A stretch of 64,000 nt of DNA from Phytomonospora sp040655735 (GCF_040655735.1 NZ_JBFAKK010000005.1:310001-374000), one strand, 5' to 3'. Positions 30,579 to 40,054 are shown, counted from the stretch's first letter. The notes: generated by a model not told the origin, from the letters alone. Numbers and translations are program-made.

Positions 30579-31223
30579 GTGTCCGAGGTCCGTATCAGCG
30601 CCGAGCCCCGCACCGAGTTCGGCAAGGGCGGCGCCCGTCGCACCCGGCGCGCCGGCAAGATTCCCGCCGTTCTCTACGGCCACGGCGAGAAGCCGAAGCA
30701 CGTCGCGCTTCCCGCGCTCGAGTTCGCCGCCGCGCTTCGCCGCGGTGGAATGAACCAGCTTTTCAGCATCGAGGTCACCGACGGCACCAAGGAGCTCGCG
30801 CTTCCCAAGGCCCTCCAGCGTGATCCGATCAAGGACACCATCGACCACGTCGACCTGCTGCTGGTCCGCAAGGGCGAGCTGGTCACCGTCGAGCTGCGCA
30901 TCAACCTGGTGGGCGAGCACGAGAAGGGCGGCCTTCTGGTGCACGACAATGACACGCTGACCGTTCAGGCGGACGCGACGGCGCTGCCCGAGGCGATCGA
31001 GTACTCGATCGAGGGTCTGGCGATCGGTGAGAGCGTTACGGCTGCGGATGTGACGTTCCCCGAGGGTACCGAGCTGATCTCCGACCCGTCGACGGTTCTT
31101 GCGACTGTGACGCAGGCTCCGTCGGCGGAGCAGATGGAGGGTGAGGACTCGTCTGCTGAGGCCACCGAGGCCGCCGAGGGTGACGAGGAGTCGCCGGAGG
31201 CTGCGGAGTCGGCCGCCGAGTAG
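30579..31223 (+). CDS. rplY: 50S ribosomal protein L25/general stress protein Ctc
   Basis: Binds 5S rRNA. The 214-residue protein has the L25 domain (about 1-95: AEPRTEFGKGGARRTRRAGK, ...PAVLYGHGE), the TL5-type C-terminal beta domain (about 100-180) and an acidic Glu/Ala tail, as in the Ctc form. GTG 30579 has GGAG about 8 nt upstream. The 180-nt gap after prs contains TAAACT and TAATCT/TGTAAT boxes, so it probably has its own promoter. pth starts 2 nt after its stop. Confidence 0.93.
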   Translation: MSEVRISAEPRTEFGKGGARRTRRAGKIPAVLYGHGEKPKHVALPALEFAAALRRGGMNQLFSIEVTDGTKELALPKALQRDPIKDTIDHVDLLLVRKGELVTVELRINLVGEHEKGGLLVHDNDTLTVQADATALPEAIEYSIEGLAIGESVTAADVTFPEGTELISDPSTVLATVTQAPSAEQMEGEDSSAEATEAAEGDEESPEAAESAAE

Positions 31224-31225
31224 CG

Positions 31226-31837
31226 ATGTCGTCGGCCGGCGGTCCTTTTCTGGTCGTCGGCCTGGGGAATCCCGGGCCGAAGTATGCGCGTAACCGGCAT
31301 AACGTCGGTTTCATGGTCGCCGACCTGCTCGCTGAGCGGGTCGGCGCCCAGTGGAAGTCAGCGGCGCGGGTCAAGGCGGCGGTGGCTCAGGGGCGGTTGC
31401 CTCTTGTGTCGGGTGCTCCGGGGGGTCCCGGGGTGGTGCTGGCGAAGCCGTTGACGTACATGAATCTGTCTGGTGGGCCGGTTTCCGGCTTGGCGGGTTT
31501 CTTCAAGCTCGAGGTGGGGCAGGTCATCGTCGTGCATGACGAGTTGGACCTGCCTTTCGGCACTCTGCGGTTGAAGCAGGGTGGCGGTGAGGGTGGGCAT
31601 AACGGTTTGCGGTCGATGTCGCAGTCGTTGGGTTCGAAGGATTATCTGCGGGTTCGTTTCGGTGTCGGGCGTCCTCCGGGTCGGATGGACGCGGCCGATT
31701 ACGTGTTGCGTGATTTTTCCTCCACGGAACGTGAGGAATTGCCGGTTCTTCTTGAGCGTGCGGCTGACGCGTTGGTGGACACGCTGGTGGAGGGTCTTGA
31801 GGCGGCGCAGAATCGTTGGCATGTGTCTTCGGCGTGA
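31226..31837 (+). CDS. pth: Peptidyl-tRNA hydrolase
   Basis: Releases peptides from dropped-off peptidyl-tRNA, recycling tRNA. The 203 residues contain VVGLGNPGPKYARNRHNVGF with the catalytic His, YMNLSGGPV, HDELDLPFG and GGGEGGHNGLRS. It follows rplY by 2 nt. From here to about 37 kb the plus strand becomes markedly G/T-rich, visible in codon choice (TTG, GTG, CGT, GGT) compared with glmU. Confidence 0.96.
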   Translation: MSSAGGPFLVVGLGNPGPKYARNRHNVGFMVADLLAERVGAQWKSAARVKAAVAQGRLPLVSGAPGGPGVVLAKPLTYMNLSGGPVSGLAGFFKLEVGQVIVVHDELDLPFGTLRLKQGGGEGGHNGLRSMSQSLGSKDYLRVRFGVGRPPGRMDAADYVLRDFSSTEREELPVLLERAADALVDTLVEGLEAAQNRWHVSSA

Positions 31838-31901
31838 GTCGGGTCATAGTTCCGGGGTTTGATGTGTTAGAAAAAGCCACACCACTGTCCGTTTCGAGAG
31901 G

Positions 31902-33389
31902 ATGCCGGTGTTGGTTTCTGACGTGATCGTTGATGATCATCGTTCTGGCGGCGCTTTGGCGGTGCCTCGGCATATCCCGCGTTTCGGGCGTCCGCAATGG
32001 CAGGCGGCTTATCTGCGGCGGCTTGTGCTGTTCGATTTCCTGGTGGCCTTGGTGGCGACCGTTTCGGCGTTCGTGATGCGTTTTCGGGTGGTGAACGCGG
32101 TCAGTGAGGGCTATGTCCCGCTGTTCGTGATTCTGCCGGTGGCGTGGTTGGTGTTCCTGTCGCTGAATCATGCCTATGAGTCGCGGTATCTGTATGTGGG
32201 TACCAGTGAGTATCAGCGGGTTCTGCGTTCGGGTATCGCGTTGATGGCGACTGTCGCGCTGGTGTCGTACGCGTTGAACGTGCCGACGTCGCGGGCGTTC
32301 GTGTTGATCGCGGTGCCGTGTACGGCGGTGTTGACGTTGTTGTCGCGGTTCTTGGTGCGGCAGTGGTTGCACGCGGCGCGGTCGAAGGGGCGTTGTCTGC
32401 GGCGGGTGGTGTTGGTGGGGCATCACACGGGTGTGTCGGATCTGGCGCGGCAGTTGCAGCGTGAGCGGTTTCATGGGCTGGAGGTCGTGGGCGTGTGTTC
32501 GCCCGACGGCCGGGAGAGCGGTGGGCTGCTGGATCTCGACATCCAGGTGCTGGGGTCTTTCGACGAGGTGGCCGACGCGGTGGCGATCGCGATGGCGGAC
32601 ACGGTGATCGTGTTGTCGTGTCCGGAGATCGACGGTGTGGCGTTGCGGCGGCTGGCGTGGCAGTTGGAGCGCGGGGACATCGATTTGATCGTGGCGTCGG
32701 CGATGGTCGATGTGGGGGGTTCGCGTACGTCGGTGCGTCCGGTGGACGGTTTGCCGATGCTGCATTTGGAGCACGCGCGGCTGTCGGGGACGAAGCGTTT
32801 GATCAAGGAGGTCTTCGACCGGGTCGGGGCGCTGGTGTTGCTGGTGTTGTTGTCGCCGGTGTTGCTGGGGGTGATGGTCGCGGTGCGCCGGTCCTCGGAG
32901 GGGCCGGCGATGTTCGAGCAGGAGCGGATCGGGCGGGACGGGAAGCCGTTCACGATTTTGAAGTTCCGGACGATGTATCCCGACGCGGAGCGGCGGCTGG
33001 CGGCGTTGCGGGCGAGCAACGACTACGACTCGGTGTTGTTCAAGATGCGCGATGATCCGCGGGTGACGCCCGCCGGGCGTGTGTTGCGGCGGTTCTCGCT
33101 GGACGAGTTGCCGCAGTTGTGGAACGTGGTGCGGGGTGACATGTCGCTGGTGGGTCCGCGTCCGCCGTTGGCGAGTGAGGTCGCGTTGTATCCCGATGAT
33201 GTGCGGCGGCGGCTGGCGGTGAAGCCGGGGTTGACGGGTCTGTGGCAGATCTCGGGTCGTTCGGATCTGCCGTGGGAGGAGGCGGTGCGCCTCGATCTGC
33301 GGTATGTGGAGCACTGGTCGCTGTCGCTGGATCTGGTGATCCTGATTCGCACGGCGAGTGCGGTGCTGAGGTCTTCGGGCGCGTATTGA
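31902..33389 (+). CDS. Exopolysaccharide polyprenyl-phosphate glycosylphosphotransferase (WbaP/WcaJ type)
   Basis: Initiates a surface glycan by moving a sugar 1-phosphate from a UDP-sugar to polyprenyl phosphate. The 495 residues have four N-terminal membrane spans (about 38-165), a CoA-binding-like Rossmann domain (RRVVLVGHH onward), a fifth span near 300-325 and the catalytic domain with RRSSEGPAMFEQERIGRDG, FKFRTM-type LKFRTMYPDAE, RFSLDELPQLWNVVRGDMS and VGPRPP. GAGAGG abuts the ATG at 31902, so GTG 31908 could be the true start. No other glycan genes flank it, so the polymer is unknown. Confidence 0.9.
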   Translation: MPVLVSDVIVDDHRSGGALAVPRHIPRFGRPQWQAAYLRRLVLFDFLVALVATVSAFVMRFRVVNAVSEGYVPLFVILPVAWLVFLSLNHAYESRYLYVGTSEYQRVLRSGIALMATVALVSYALNVPTSRAFVLIAVPCTAVLTLLSRFLVRQWLHAARSKGRCLRRVVLVGHHTGVSDLARQLQRERFHGLEVVGVCSPDGRESGGLLDLDIQVLGSFDEVADAVAIAMADTVIVLSCPEIDGVALRRLAWQLERGDIDLIVASAMVDVGGSRTSVRPVDGLPMLHLEHARLSGTKRLIKEVFDRVGALVLLVLLSPVLLGVMVAVRRSSEGPAMFEQERIGRDGKPFTILKFRTMYPDAERRLAALRASNDYDSVLFKMRDDPRVTPAGRVLRRFSLDELPQLWNVVRGDMSLVGPRPPLASEVALYPDDVRRRLAVKPGLTGLWQISGRSDLPWEEAVRLDLRYVEHWSLSLDLVILIRTASAVLRSSGAY

Positions 33390-33394
33390 GGGGT

Positions 33395-33420
33395 GGTGGC
33401 CGGCCGGGTGGCCGGCCACC
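33395..33420. terminator. Bidirectional terminator, 11-bp perfect stem
   Basis: GGTGGCCGGCC (33395-33405), loop GGGT, GGCCGGCCACC (33410-33420), between convergent stops at 33389 and 33427. Confidence 0.85.
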
Positions 33421-33426
33421 GGTGTG

Positions 33427-33840
33427 TCACGCCTTGACGACGGGGGACAGGACGCAGTCGAAGAGTCGTCCGGTTCCGCCTTCGCGGTCGCAGACCTGGA
33501 GGAAGACGTTGGTCTCGTCGGTGGCGAAGTTGCCCGAGGTGGTGATGCAGTCGCCGTTGTTCTGGGTGTCGATGACCTCGGCGACGATGCCCCTGGGCGC
33601 GCTGGGGGTGCCCTTGTAGAGGGCGACCCAGATGGAGTTGCCGTCGGTCTTGACGTCGCAGGCGGAGATGGCCTCGACGCCCGCGCGGCCGGAGACGTCG
33701 GCGTCGAAGTTGCCGCGGCCGTTGCCTCCCTCGCTGTAGATCCAGCCGATGTTCTGGCTGGCCTGCGCGGTCGGGGCGATACCGACCACGGCTGCGGTGG
33801 TGACGGCGGCGGCGAGGGTGATGCGGCGGGCCCAGTTCAT
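33427..33840 (-). CDS. Small secreted protein with four cysteines, unknown function
   Basis: 137 residues. A Sec signal peptide (MNWARRITLAAAVTTAAVV...) ends in TAQA before SQNIGW, leaving a mature protein of about 110 residues with four Cys (in SACDV, GDCIT, QVCDR, FDCVL), enough for two disulfides. The ATG at 33840 has GGGAG 7 nt upstream. No known domain is recognised; the composition (Gly, Asn, Asp, Thr) suggests a small beta-sandwich. It lies downstream of the SARP regulator on the same strand, 103 bp away, and may be under its control (inference). Confidence 0.8.
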   Translation of the reverse strand: MNWARRITLAAAVTTAAVVGIAPTAQASQNIGWIYSEGGNGRGNFDADVSGRAGVEAISACDVKTDGNSIWVALYKGTPSAPRGIVAEVIDTQNNGDCITTSGNFATDETNVFLQVCDREGGTGRLFDCVLSPVVKA

Positions 33841-33943
33841 GTGTTGCTCCCATGTGGAGGGATGTGGGGACTGGTAGATCTTGGCAGTCCGCTCGCATGG
33901 TCCGCGCATGGACGGTGCATGCGTGGGGGCGGGTTTTCGGTGT

Positions 33944-36900
33944 TCAGGGTGTGGTCGTGTCGTGGGCGTTGAGGGTGTTGAGCGCGTGGGTGATGGTGCG
34001 TCGGGTGTCGGCTTCGGCGGTGCGTTGTCCTGCGCGGATTTGGGTGTCGAGTGCGGTTCGGGCGTCGGTGAGTGCGCCTTCGGGGTCGCCGAGGTGCAGG
34101 CGGGCGGTGGCGCGGACGGCGAGTGCGGCGGCGTGGTCGGTGGGGCGGTCGCCGGCCAGGTGTAGGGCTCGGGTGGCGTGGGTGGTTGCTGTGGTGGGGT
34201 CGTGGGGGAGGGCGGTGCGGGCGCGGGCGAGGGCGATGAGGTGGCGGCCGCGTTCGTAGGGGTGTTCGGTGATGAGGTGGTCGGCGTCGTCGAGGTGGGC
34301 GGTGGCGGTGGTCGTGTCGCCGGTGGTGCGGGCGAGGTCGGCGAGGCCGCAGAGGGCGTAGAGGGTGATGCGGTGGTCGCGGGTGCGGCGGGCTTCGTCG
34401 TGGGCGGCGTTGAGGTAGGCGCGTGCTTTGCGGTGGTCGCCGGCGTCGGTGTGGGTGTATCCGAGGCCGCACCAGGCGTTGATCTCGCCGTGGATGTGGC
34501 CGGTGTCGTGGTGGAGGCGGGCGGCTTCGGTGAGTGCGGTGACGGCGGCGGTCAGTTCGCCGCGGTCGCGGTGGAAGTAGCCGATGTTGGCGTGGACGGT
34601 GGCCTGGATGTCGGTGTCGTGTTCGCGTTGGGCGATGGTGAGGACTTCGTGGAGTGCGGTGAGGGCGGCGGTGGTGTGGCCGTCGCGTCCGTTGATGGCG
34701 GCGATGTTGTTCAGGACGCGCAGTTCGGTTGCGGTGTCGCCGATGTCGCGGGCGTGTCGCAGGGCGGTGCGCCAGAGGCCGAGGGCGCGGGTGTCGTGTC
34801 CTTTGTGGAATGCGACGGAGCCGAGGGCGTGGAGGGCGGTGGTCTCGCCGGGGCGGTCGCCGGTGGCGCGGGAGTGGGTGAGCGCGTGGGTGTGGGATTT
34901 CTCGGCGTTGTCGAGGTCGCCGGCGCGCCATTGGAGTCGTCCGAGGGTGTGGTGCATGGCGGCTTGGCCAAGGGTGCTGTTGTCGTGTTCGGCGGCGGTC
35001 AGGCCTGCGGTGGCCAGGGCGGTCCAGTGCTCGGTGGGTGCTTCTTTTTCGAGGGTGGGCGCGAGTGCGTGTGCGAGTTTCCAGGCGCGGTCGTGGGGGC
35101 CGTGCCTGGCGGCGTGGTGGACGGCGGCGGTGAGGTTGGGGAGTTCTTCGGTGGTGGGTGTGGTGGTGAGGTGGTGGTCGAGGAGGCGGGTGAGGGCTTC
35201 GGTGTGTTCGGGGTCGGCGGCGGCGAGTTCGGCGCCGAGTTCGCGGAGGAGGTCGTGGTAGGTGTGGCGGTCGTCGGCGATGGGGGTGAGGAGGTGGCGG
35301 GCGGTGAGTTCGTCGAGTAGGGGGCGGGGGTTTTCGCCGGTGATGGCTTGGGCGTGGGGGGTGGTGAGTCCGGCGGGGGTGGGGATGATCGCGGCGAGGC
35401 GGAAGAGGCGTTGGGCGGCGGGGGAGAGGGTGTCGTAGGAGAGGGTGAGGGCGCGGCGGATGTCGGCGCGGGTGTCGCCGGGGATGCGGAGGGTGTCGAG
35501 GGGTGCGGCGGCGGTGTTGGCGGTGAAGCGGGCGAGGGTTTGGTGGGGGTTGTCGGCGAGGCGGGCGGCGGCGATGCGCAGGGCGAGGGGGAGTCGTCCG
35601 CACAGTTCGGTGAGGGTGGCCGCGGCGGTGGGTTCGGTGGCCAGTCGGGCGGGTCCGATGACGTGGGCGAGGACGTCGAGGGCGGCGGTGGGGTCGAGGG
35701 GTTCGAGGGTGATGCGGTGGGCGTTGTCGATGGCGACGAGTCCGGCGAGGCGGTCGCGGCTGGTGGCGATGAGGAGGCAGCCGGGTGCGCCGGGGATGAG
35801 GGGGCGGACCTGGTCGGGGGTGGCGGCGTTGTCGCAGATGATGAGGACGCGGCGGCCGGTGAGGGTGGAGCGCAGGAGTGTGCGGCGTTCGTCGGGGTCG
35901 GTGGGGACGCGGGTGGCGGGGACGCCGAGGTCGGTGAGGATGGCGGGGATGTGGTCGTCGGCGCTGCGGGTGGGGCCGGGGTCGAAGCCGCGCATGTCGA
36001 GGTGGATCTGGCCGTCGGGGTAGCGGTGGGCGGTGTGGTGGGCCCAGTGGACGGCGAGGGTGGATTTTCCGGTGCCGGCGGGGCCGGTGATGACGATGAG
36101 GCGGCTTTCGGCGTCGGCGGCGGTGGTGAGGGCGTCGAGTTCGGTGGTGCGGCCGGCGAAGACGGTGGCGCCGGCGGGGAGTTGGTGGGGGACGGGCCGG
36201 GGTGGGGGTGTGGTGAGGCCGGGGTCGGCGCCGAGGATGCGCTGGTGGAGTGAGCGCAGTTCGGCCGAGGGTTCGAGGCCGAGTTCGCCGGCGAGGTGGG
36301 CGCGCAGGGCGCGGTAGACGGTGAGCGCGTCCTCGGTGCGGCCGCTGCGGAAGAGGGCGAGCATGAGTTGGGCGTGGGTGCGTTCGCGGCCGGGGTGGGC
36401 GTTGGTGTGGGCGGTGAGGTCGGCGACGAGTTCGCGGTGGCGGCCGAGGTCGAGCATGGCGTCGGCGCGGGCTTCCATGGTGGACAGTCGTAGTTCGTCG
36501 AGGCGGGCGGCCTGGGTTCGGGCGGGTGGGGTGTCGAGTCCGGTGAGGGCGGGGCCGCGCCAGAGGGCGAGGGCGCGGTCGAGGTGGTGGAGGGTGCGTT
36601 GGGGGTCGTGGTCGTCGGCGGCGCGGGTGGTGTGGTGGTGGAAGAGGTCGACGTCGAGGGTGTGGTGTGCGAGGTCGATGGCGTAGCCGGGGGCGCGGGT
36701 GATGACGAGGTGGTCGCCGAGGGGTGCGAGGGCGCGGCGGAGTTCGGTGACGAGGGTGCGTACGCGGGCGCCGGTGCTGGCGGGCTGGTCGTGGCCCCAG
36801 ATGTAGCTGGCGAGTGCTTGTGGGGTGACGGTTTCGCCGCCGAGGAGGAGTCCGGCGAGCAGGTGGGTCTGCTGGGGGCTGAGGGGGGCCGCGCCGTCGA

Positions 36901-36949
36901 CGGTGGGTGGGCCGAGGAGCCGGAAGGCCGGGGTCGGGTCGGGCGGCAT
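33944..36949 (-). CDS. AfsR/SARP-type transcriptional regulator with BTAD, NB-ARC and TPR domains
   Basis: 1001 residues. N-terminal OmpR-like winged helix (about 8-95), BTAD domain (97-240, ending LGLEPSAELRSLHQRIL), NB-ARC ATPase with P-loop TGPAGTGKST (288-297) and a LIICDN Walker B, then a helical part and TPR repeats (about 600-985). Such regulators activate secondary-metabolite or developmental genes in response to signals read by the TPR/ATPase. No biosynthetic cluster is in the window, so the target is unknown. A CATCAT box lies 7 nt before the ATG. The plus strand here is strikingly G/T-rich. Confidence 0.92.
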   Translation of the reverse strand: MPPDPTPAFRLLGPPTVDGAAPLSPQQTHLLAGLLLGGETVTPQALASYIWGHDQPASTGARVRTLVTELRRALAPLGDHLVITRAPGYAIDLAHHTLDVDLFHHHTTRAADDHDPQRTLHHLDRALALWRGPALTGLDTPPARTQAARLDELRLSTMEARADAMLDLGRHRELVADLTAHTNAHPGRERTHAQLMLALFRSGRTEDALTVYRALRAHLAGELGLEPSAELRSLHQRILGADPGLTTPPPRPVPHQLPAGATVFAGRTTELDALTTAADAESRLIVITGPAGTGKSTLAVHWAHHTAHRYPDGQIHLDMRGFDPGPTRSADDHIPAILTDLGVPATRVPTDPDERRTLLRSTLTGRRVLIICDNAATPDQVRPLIPGAPGCLLIATSRDRLAGLVAIDNAHRITLEPLDPTAALDVLAHVIGPARLATEPTAAATLTELCGRLPLALRIAAARLADNPHQTLARFTANTAAAPLDTLRIPGDTRADIRRALTLSYDTLSPAAQRLFRLAAIIPTPAGLTTPHAQAITGENPRPLLDELTARHLLTPIADDRHTYHDLLRELGAELAAADPEHTEALTRLLDHHLTTTPTTEELPNLTAAVHHAARHGPHDRAWKLAHALAPTLEKEAPTEHWTALATAGLTAAEHDNSTLGQAAMHHTLGRLQWRAGDLDNAEKSHTHALTHSRATGDRPGETTALHALGSVAFHKGHDTRALGLWRTALRHARDIGDTATELRVLNNIAAINGRDGHTTAALTALHEVLTIAQREHDTDIQATVHANIGYFHRDRGELTAAVTALTEAARLHHDTGHIHGEINAWCGLGYTHTDAGDHRKARAYLNAAHDEARRTRDHRITLYALCGLADLARTTGDTTTATAHLDDADHLITEHPYERGRHLIALARARTALPHDPTTATTHATRALHLAGDRPTDHAAALAVRATARLHLGDPEGALTDARTALDTQIRAGQRTAEADTRRTITHALNTLNAHDTTTP

Positions 36950-37037
36950 GGCGTCGATGATGGCAGAGCGGGGGTGCGCGCCCGGCTCGCCGGATCAAGG
37001 GGTGGGACGGCGGAGGTGAGCTTGGCCACGTGGCGGA

Positions 37038-37043
37038 TACTCT
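37038..37043 (+). promoter_or_regulatory. -10 box of cysQ (leaderless)
   Basis: TACTCT is followed by 7 nt and the ATG at 37051. Confidence 0.4.
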
Positions 37044-37050
37044 GTGTTCC

Positions 37051-37827
37051 ATGTCTGCGACCGATGGTGTTTTCGCGCGGCGTCTGGCCGAGCTCGCCGG
37101 TGCCGAGTTGCTCTCTCTTCGCGAGTCGATGGGTTTCGACGATCCGGCGAAGTTGCGCGCCGAGGGGGACCGCCGCGCGCACGAGCTGATCATGGCGGAG
37201 TTGGCGCGCGCTCATCCCGGTGACGCGGTGCTGTCCGAGGAGGGCAGCGGCGAGCAGGGGCGTACGGGCACGTCACGGCGGTCGGCCGAGCGGGTGTGGA
37301 TCGTCGATCCGCTCGACGGGACGCGTGAGTTCGGCGAGGAGGGGAACAGTGATTGGGCGGTGCACATCGCCCTGTGGGAGCGTGGCGCGGGCTTGAGCGA
37401 GGGTGCGGTTGCGTTGCCCGCGAAGGGTTACACGCTCGCTACCGACGAGCCGCCGCCGCATCCTGAGCAGGGCGGCGACGTGGCGGAGCTGGGCCCGCGG
37501 GTCGCGGTGAGCCGTTCGCGGCCGCCGGCGTTCATGACGGAGCTGGCGGCTTCGACGGGGTCGCGTCTGGTGCCGATGGGGTCGGCGGGTGCGAAGGTCG
37601 CCGCCGTGGTCACCGGTACAGTTGACGCTTACGTGCATGCCGGTGGCCAGCATGAATGGGATTCGGCGGCGCCGGTCGCGGTCGCCCTGTCGGCCGGTCT
37701 GCACGCCTCGCGCATCAATGGTGTTGCGCTGGAGTACAACGCGGCGGATCCGAAGTTGCCGGATCTGATGGTGTGCCGCCCTGAGTTGGCGCCGGTGCTG
37801 CTGGCGGAGTTGGCGAGGCTGCTCTAG
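37051..37827 (+). CDS. cysQ: 3'(2'),5'-bisphosphate nucleotidase, CysQ/inositol-monophosphatase family
   Basis: Hydrolyses PAP (and related phosphomonoesters), relieving inhibition in sulfur assimilation. The 258 residues show the Mg-binding signature SEEGSGEQG, WIVDPLDGTREF and the C-terminal QHEWDSAAPVAVALSAG. ATG 37051 is preferred to GTG 37030 because TACTCT lies 7 nt before it. The stop shares its last base with the cysD GTG, so it is the first gene of cysQ-cysD-cysN. Confidence 0.92.
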   Translation: MSATDGVFARRLAELAGAELLSLRESMGFDDPAKLRAEGDRRAHELIMAELARAHPGDAVLSEEGSGEQGRTGTSRRSAERVWIVDPLDGTREFGEEGNSDWAVHIALWERGAGLSEGAVALPAKGYTLATDEPPPHPEQGGDVAELGPRVAVSRSRPPAFMTELAASTGSRLVPMGSAGAKVAAVVTGTVDAYVHAGGQHEWDSAAPVAVALSAGLHASRINGVALEYNAADPKLPDLMVCRPELAPVLLAELARLL

Positions 37828-38762
37828 TGGGCGGCGGTGTTTCGCGGAAGGGGCCCGACGTGGGCGATTACCGGGTCAGTCACCTCGACGCCCTTGAGGC
37901 CGAGAGCGTGTTCGTGTTCCGTGAGGTGATGGCGGAGTTCGAGCGGCCGGTGCTGCTGTTCTCCGGCGGCAAGGACTCGATTCTGATGCTGCACCTGGCG
38001 ATCAAGGCGTTCGCGCCGGCGCCGGTGCCGTTCCCGGTGATGCACGTCGACACCGGGCACAACTTCGCCGAGGTCATCGAGTACCGCGACCGCCGGGTCA
38101 AGGAGCTGGGTCTTTCGCTGGTGGTCGCCAGTGTGGAGGAGGGCCTGACCTCGGGGCTGGTGACCGAGCAGCCCGATGGTGTGCGCAACCGGATCCAGAC
38201 GCCGGTGCTGCTCGACGCCGTCGAGAAGCACCGTTTCGACGCCCTGTTCGGCGGGGCGCGGCGCGATGAGGAGAAGGCGCGCGCGAAGGAGCGGATGTTC
38301 TCCTTCCGTGACGAGTTCGGGCAGTGGGATCCGAAGAACCAGCGGCCGGAGCTGTGGTCGCTGTACAACGCGCGGGTGCATCCGGGCGAGTCGATCCGGG
38401 TGTTCCCGCTGTCGAACTGGACCGAGCTGGACGTGTGGCACTACATCGCGCGGGAGAACATCGACCTGCCGTCGATCTACTTCGCCCACGACCGTGAGGT
38501 CGTCGAGCGCGACGGGATGCTCTACGGCGTCGGTGAGCACATCTTCGCCCGTGAGGGTGAGACGGTCCGCACCGAGCGGGTGCGCTACCGGACGGTGGGG
38601 GACGCGACGTGCACGGCGGCGGTGCCGTCGGACGCGGTGACGGTCGAGGCCGTCATCGCCGACGTGTCGTCGACGAGGATCACCGAGCGCGGCGCGACGC
38701 GTGGAGACGACCGGGTCGGCGAGGCCGCGATGGAAGACCGCAAGCGGGAAGGGTACTTCTAA
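37827..38762 (+). CDS. cysD: Sulfate adenylyltransferase subunit 2
   Basis: Catalytic subunit that makes APS from sulfate and ATP. The 311-residue ATP-pyrophosphatase has the PP-loop FSGGKDS, HVDTGHNFAE, FGGARRDEEKARAKER and the NWTELDVWHYI block. GTG 37827 overlaps the cysQ stop by one base; the cysD stop overlaps the cysN ATG (TAATG). Such tight packing implies one mRNA and equal subunit synthesis. Confidence 0.96.
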   Translation: MGGGVSRKGPDVGDYRVSHLDALEAESVFVFREVMAEFERPVLLFSGGKDSILMLHLAIKAFAPAPVPFPVMHVDTGHNFAEVIEYRDRRVKELGLSLVVASVEEGLTSGLVTEQPDGVRNRIQTPVLLDAVEKHRFDALFGGARRDEEKARAKERMFSFRDEFGQWDPKNQRPELWSLYNARVHPGESIRVFPLSNWTELDVWHYIARENIDLPSIYFAHDREVVERDGMLYGVGEHIFAREGETVRTERVRYRTVGDATCTAAVPSDAVTVEAVIADVSSTRITERGATRGDDRVGEAAMEDRKREGYF

Positions 38763-40045
38763 TGGGAGATGTCGCGGTTTCGGCCGAGCCGATGGAGCTG
38801 TTGCGGTTCGCGACCGCCGGCAGTGTCGACGACGGTAAGAGCACGCTCATCGGGCGGCTGCTGTACGACACGAAGACGCTGTTCGACGACCAGCTCGCGG
38901 CGGTGGAGGCGGTCTCGTCGGCGCGGGGTGACGACTACACCGACCTGGCGCTGCTGACCGACGGTCTGCGCGCCGAGCGGGAGCAGGGCATCACCATCGA
39001 TGTCGCCTACCGGTACTTCGCCACGCCCCGGCGCAAGTTCATCATCGCCGACACGCCCGGGCACATCCAGTACACGCGCAACATGGTCACCGGCGCTTCG
39101 ACGGCCGACCTGGCGCTGATCCTGGTCGACGCGCGCAAGGGCCTGGTGGAGCAGTCGCGGCGGCACGCGTTCCTGTGCTCGCTGCTGCGGGTGCCGCACA
39201 TGGTGTTGTGCGTCAACAAGATGGACCTGGTCGACTACTCGCAGGAGGTGTTCGAGCGGATCGCCGCGGAGTTCACCGCCTTCGCGACGAAACTCGACGT
39301 GCCCGACCTGACGATCATCCCGGTGTCGGCGCTGCGCGGCGACAACGTGGTGGACCGCTCGGAGAACATGCCCTGGTACGCCGGGTCGTCGCTGCTGCAC
39401 CACCTGGAGCGCGTGCACATCGCCTCCGACCGCAACCTCGTCGACGTGCGTTTCCCGGTGCAGTACGTGATCCGGCCGCAGTCGAACCAGCACCGCGACT
39501 ACCGCGGCTACGCCGGGCAGGTCGCCTCGGGCGTGCTCAAGCCCGGCGACGAGGTGATGGTCCTGCCCAGCGGGTTCACCACGAGGATCGCCTCGATCTC
39601 CACCGCCGACGGGGAGGTCGCCGAGGCGTACCCGCCGATGTCGGTGACGGTCCGGCTGGCCGACGAGCTCGACGTGTCGCGCGGGGACCTGATCTGCCGC
39701 CCGAACAACCGGCCGGAGACCGCGCAGGACATCGAGGCGATGATCTGCTGGATGGACGAGAAGGCGCCGCTTCAGCGGGGCCGCAAGTACGCCATCAAGC
39801 ACACCACGCGCACCGCGCGCACGATCGTGAAGGACCTGCACTACCGGCTCGACATCAACACCCTGCACCGCGATGAGGCCGCCGACGGGCTGGCCCTCAA
39901 CGAGATCGGCCGCGTCCGGCTGCGCACGACCGTGCCGCTGCTGTGCGACGAGTACCGGCGCAACCGCGAGACCGGCGGGTTCATCGTCATCGACGAGGGC
40001 ACCAACCGGACCGTCGGCGCCGGCATCATCGTCGGCGCCGCCTGA
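38762..40045 (+). CDS. cysN: Sulfate adenylyltransferase subunit 1 (GTPase), without APS kinase domain
   Basis: The regulatory GTPase that drives APS formation. The 427 residues have G1 GSVDDGKSTLIGRL, G3 DTPGH, G4 NKMD and two EF-Tu-like beta-barrels after residue 230. The C-terminal CysC kinase of CysNC fusions is absent and no cysC is nearby. Sulfur could pass directly through APS reductase, or a kinase may be elsewhere. A hairpin terminator follows at 40055. Confidence 0.95.
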   Translation: MGDVAVSAEPMELLRFATAGSVDDGKSTLIGRLLYDTKTLFDDQLAAVEAVSSARGDDYTDLALLTDGLRAEREQGITIDVAYRYFATPRRKFIIADTPGHIQYTRNMVTGASTADLALILVDARKGLVEQSRRHAFLCSLLRVPHMVLCVNKMDLVDYSQEVFERIAAEFTAFATKLDVPDLTIIPVSALRGDNVVDRSENMPWYAGSSLLHHLERVHIASDRNLVDVRFPVQYVIRPQSNQHRDYRGYAGQVASGVLKPGDEVMVLPSGFTTRIASISTADGEVAEAYPPMSVTVRLADELDVSRGDLICRPNNRPETAQDIEAMICWMDEKAPLQRGRKYAIKHTTRTARTIVKDLHYRLDINTLHRDEAADGLALNEIGRVRLRTTVPLLCDEYRRNRETGGFIVIDEGTNRTVGAGIIVGAA

Positions 40046-40054
40046 GGTTTCGCG

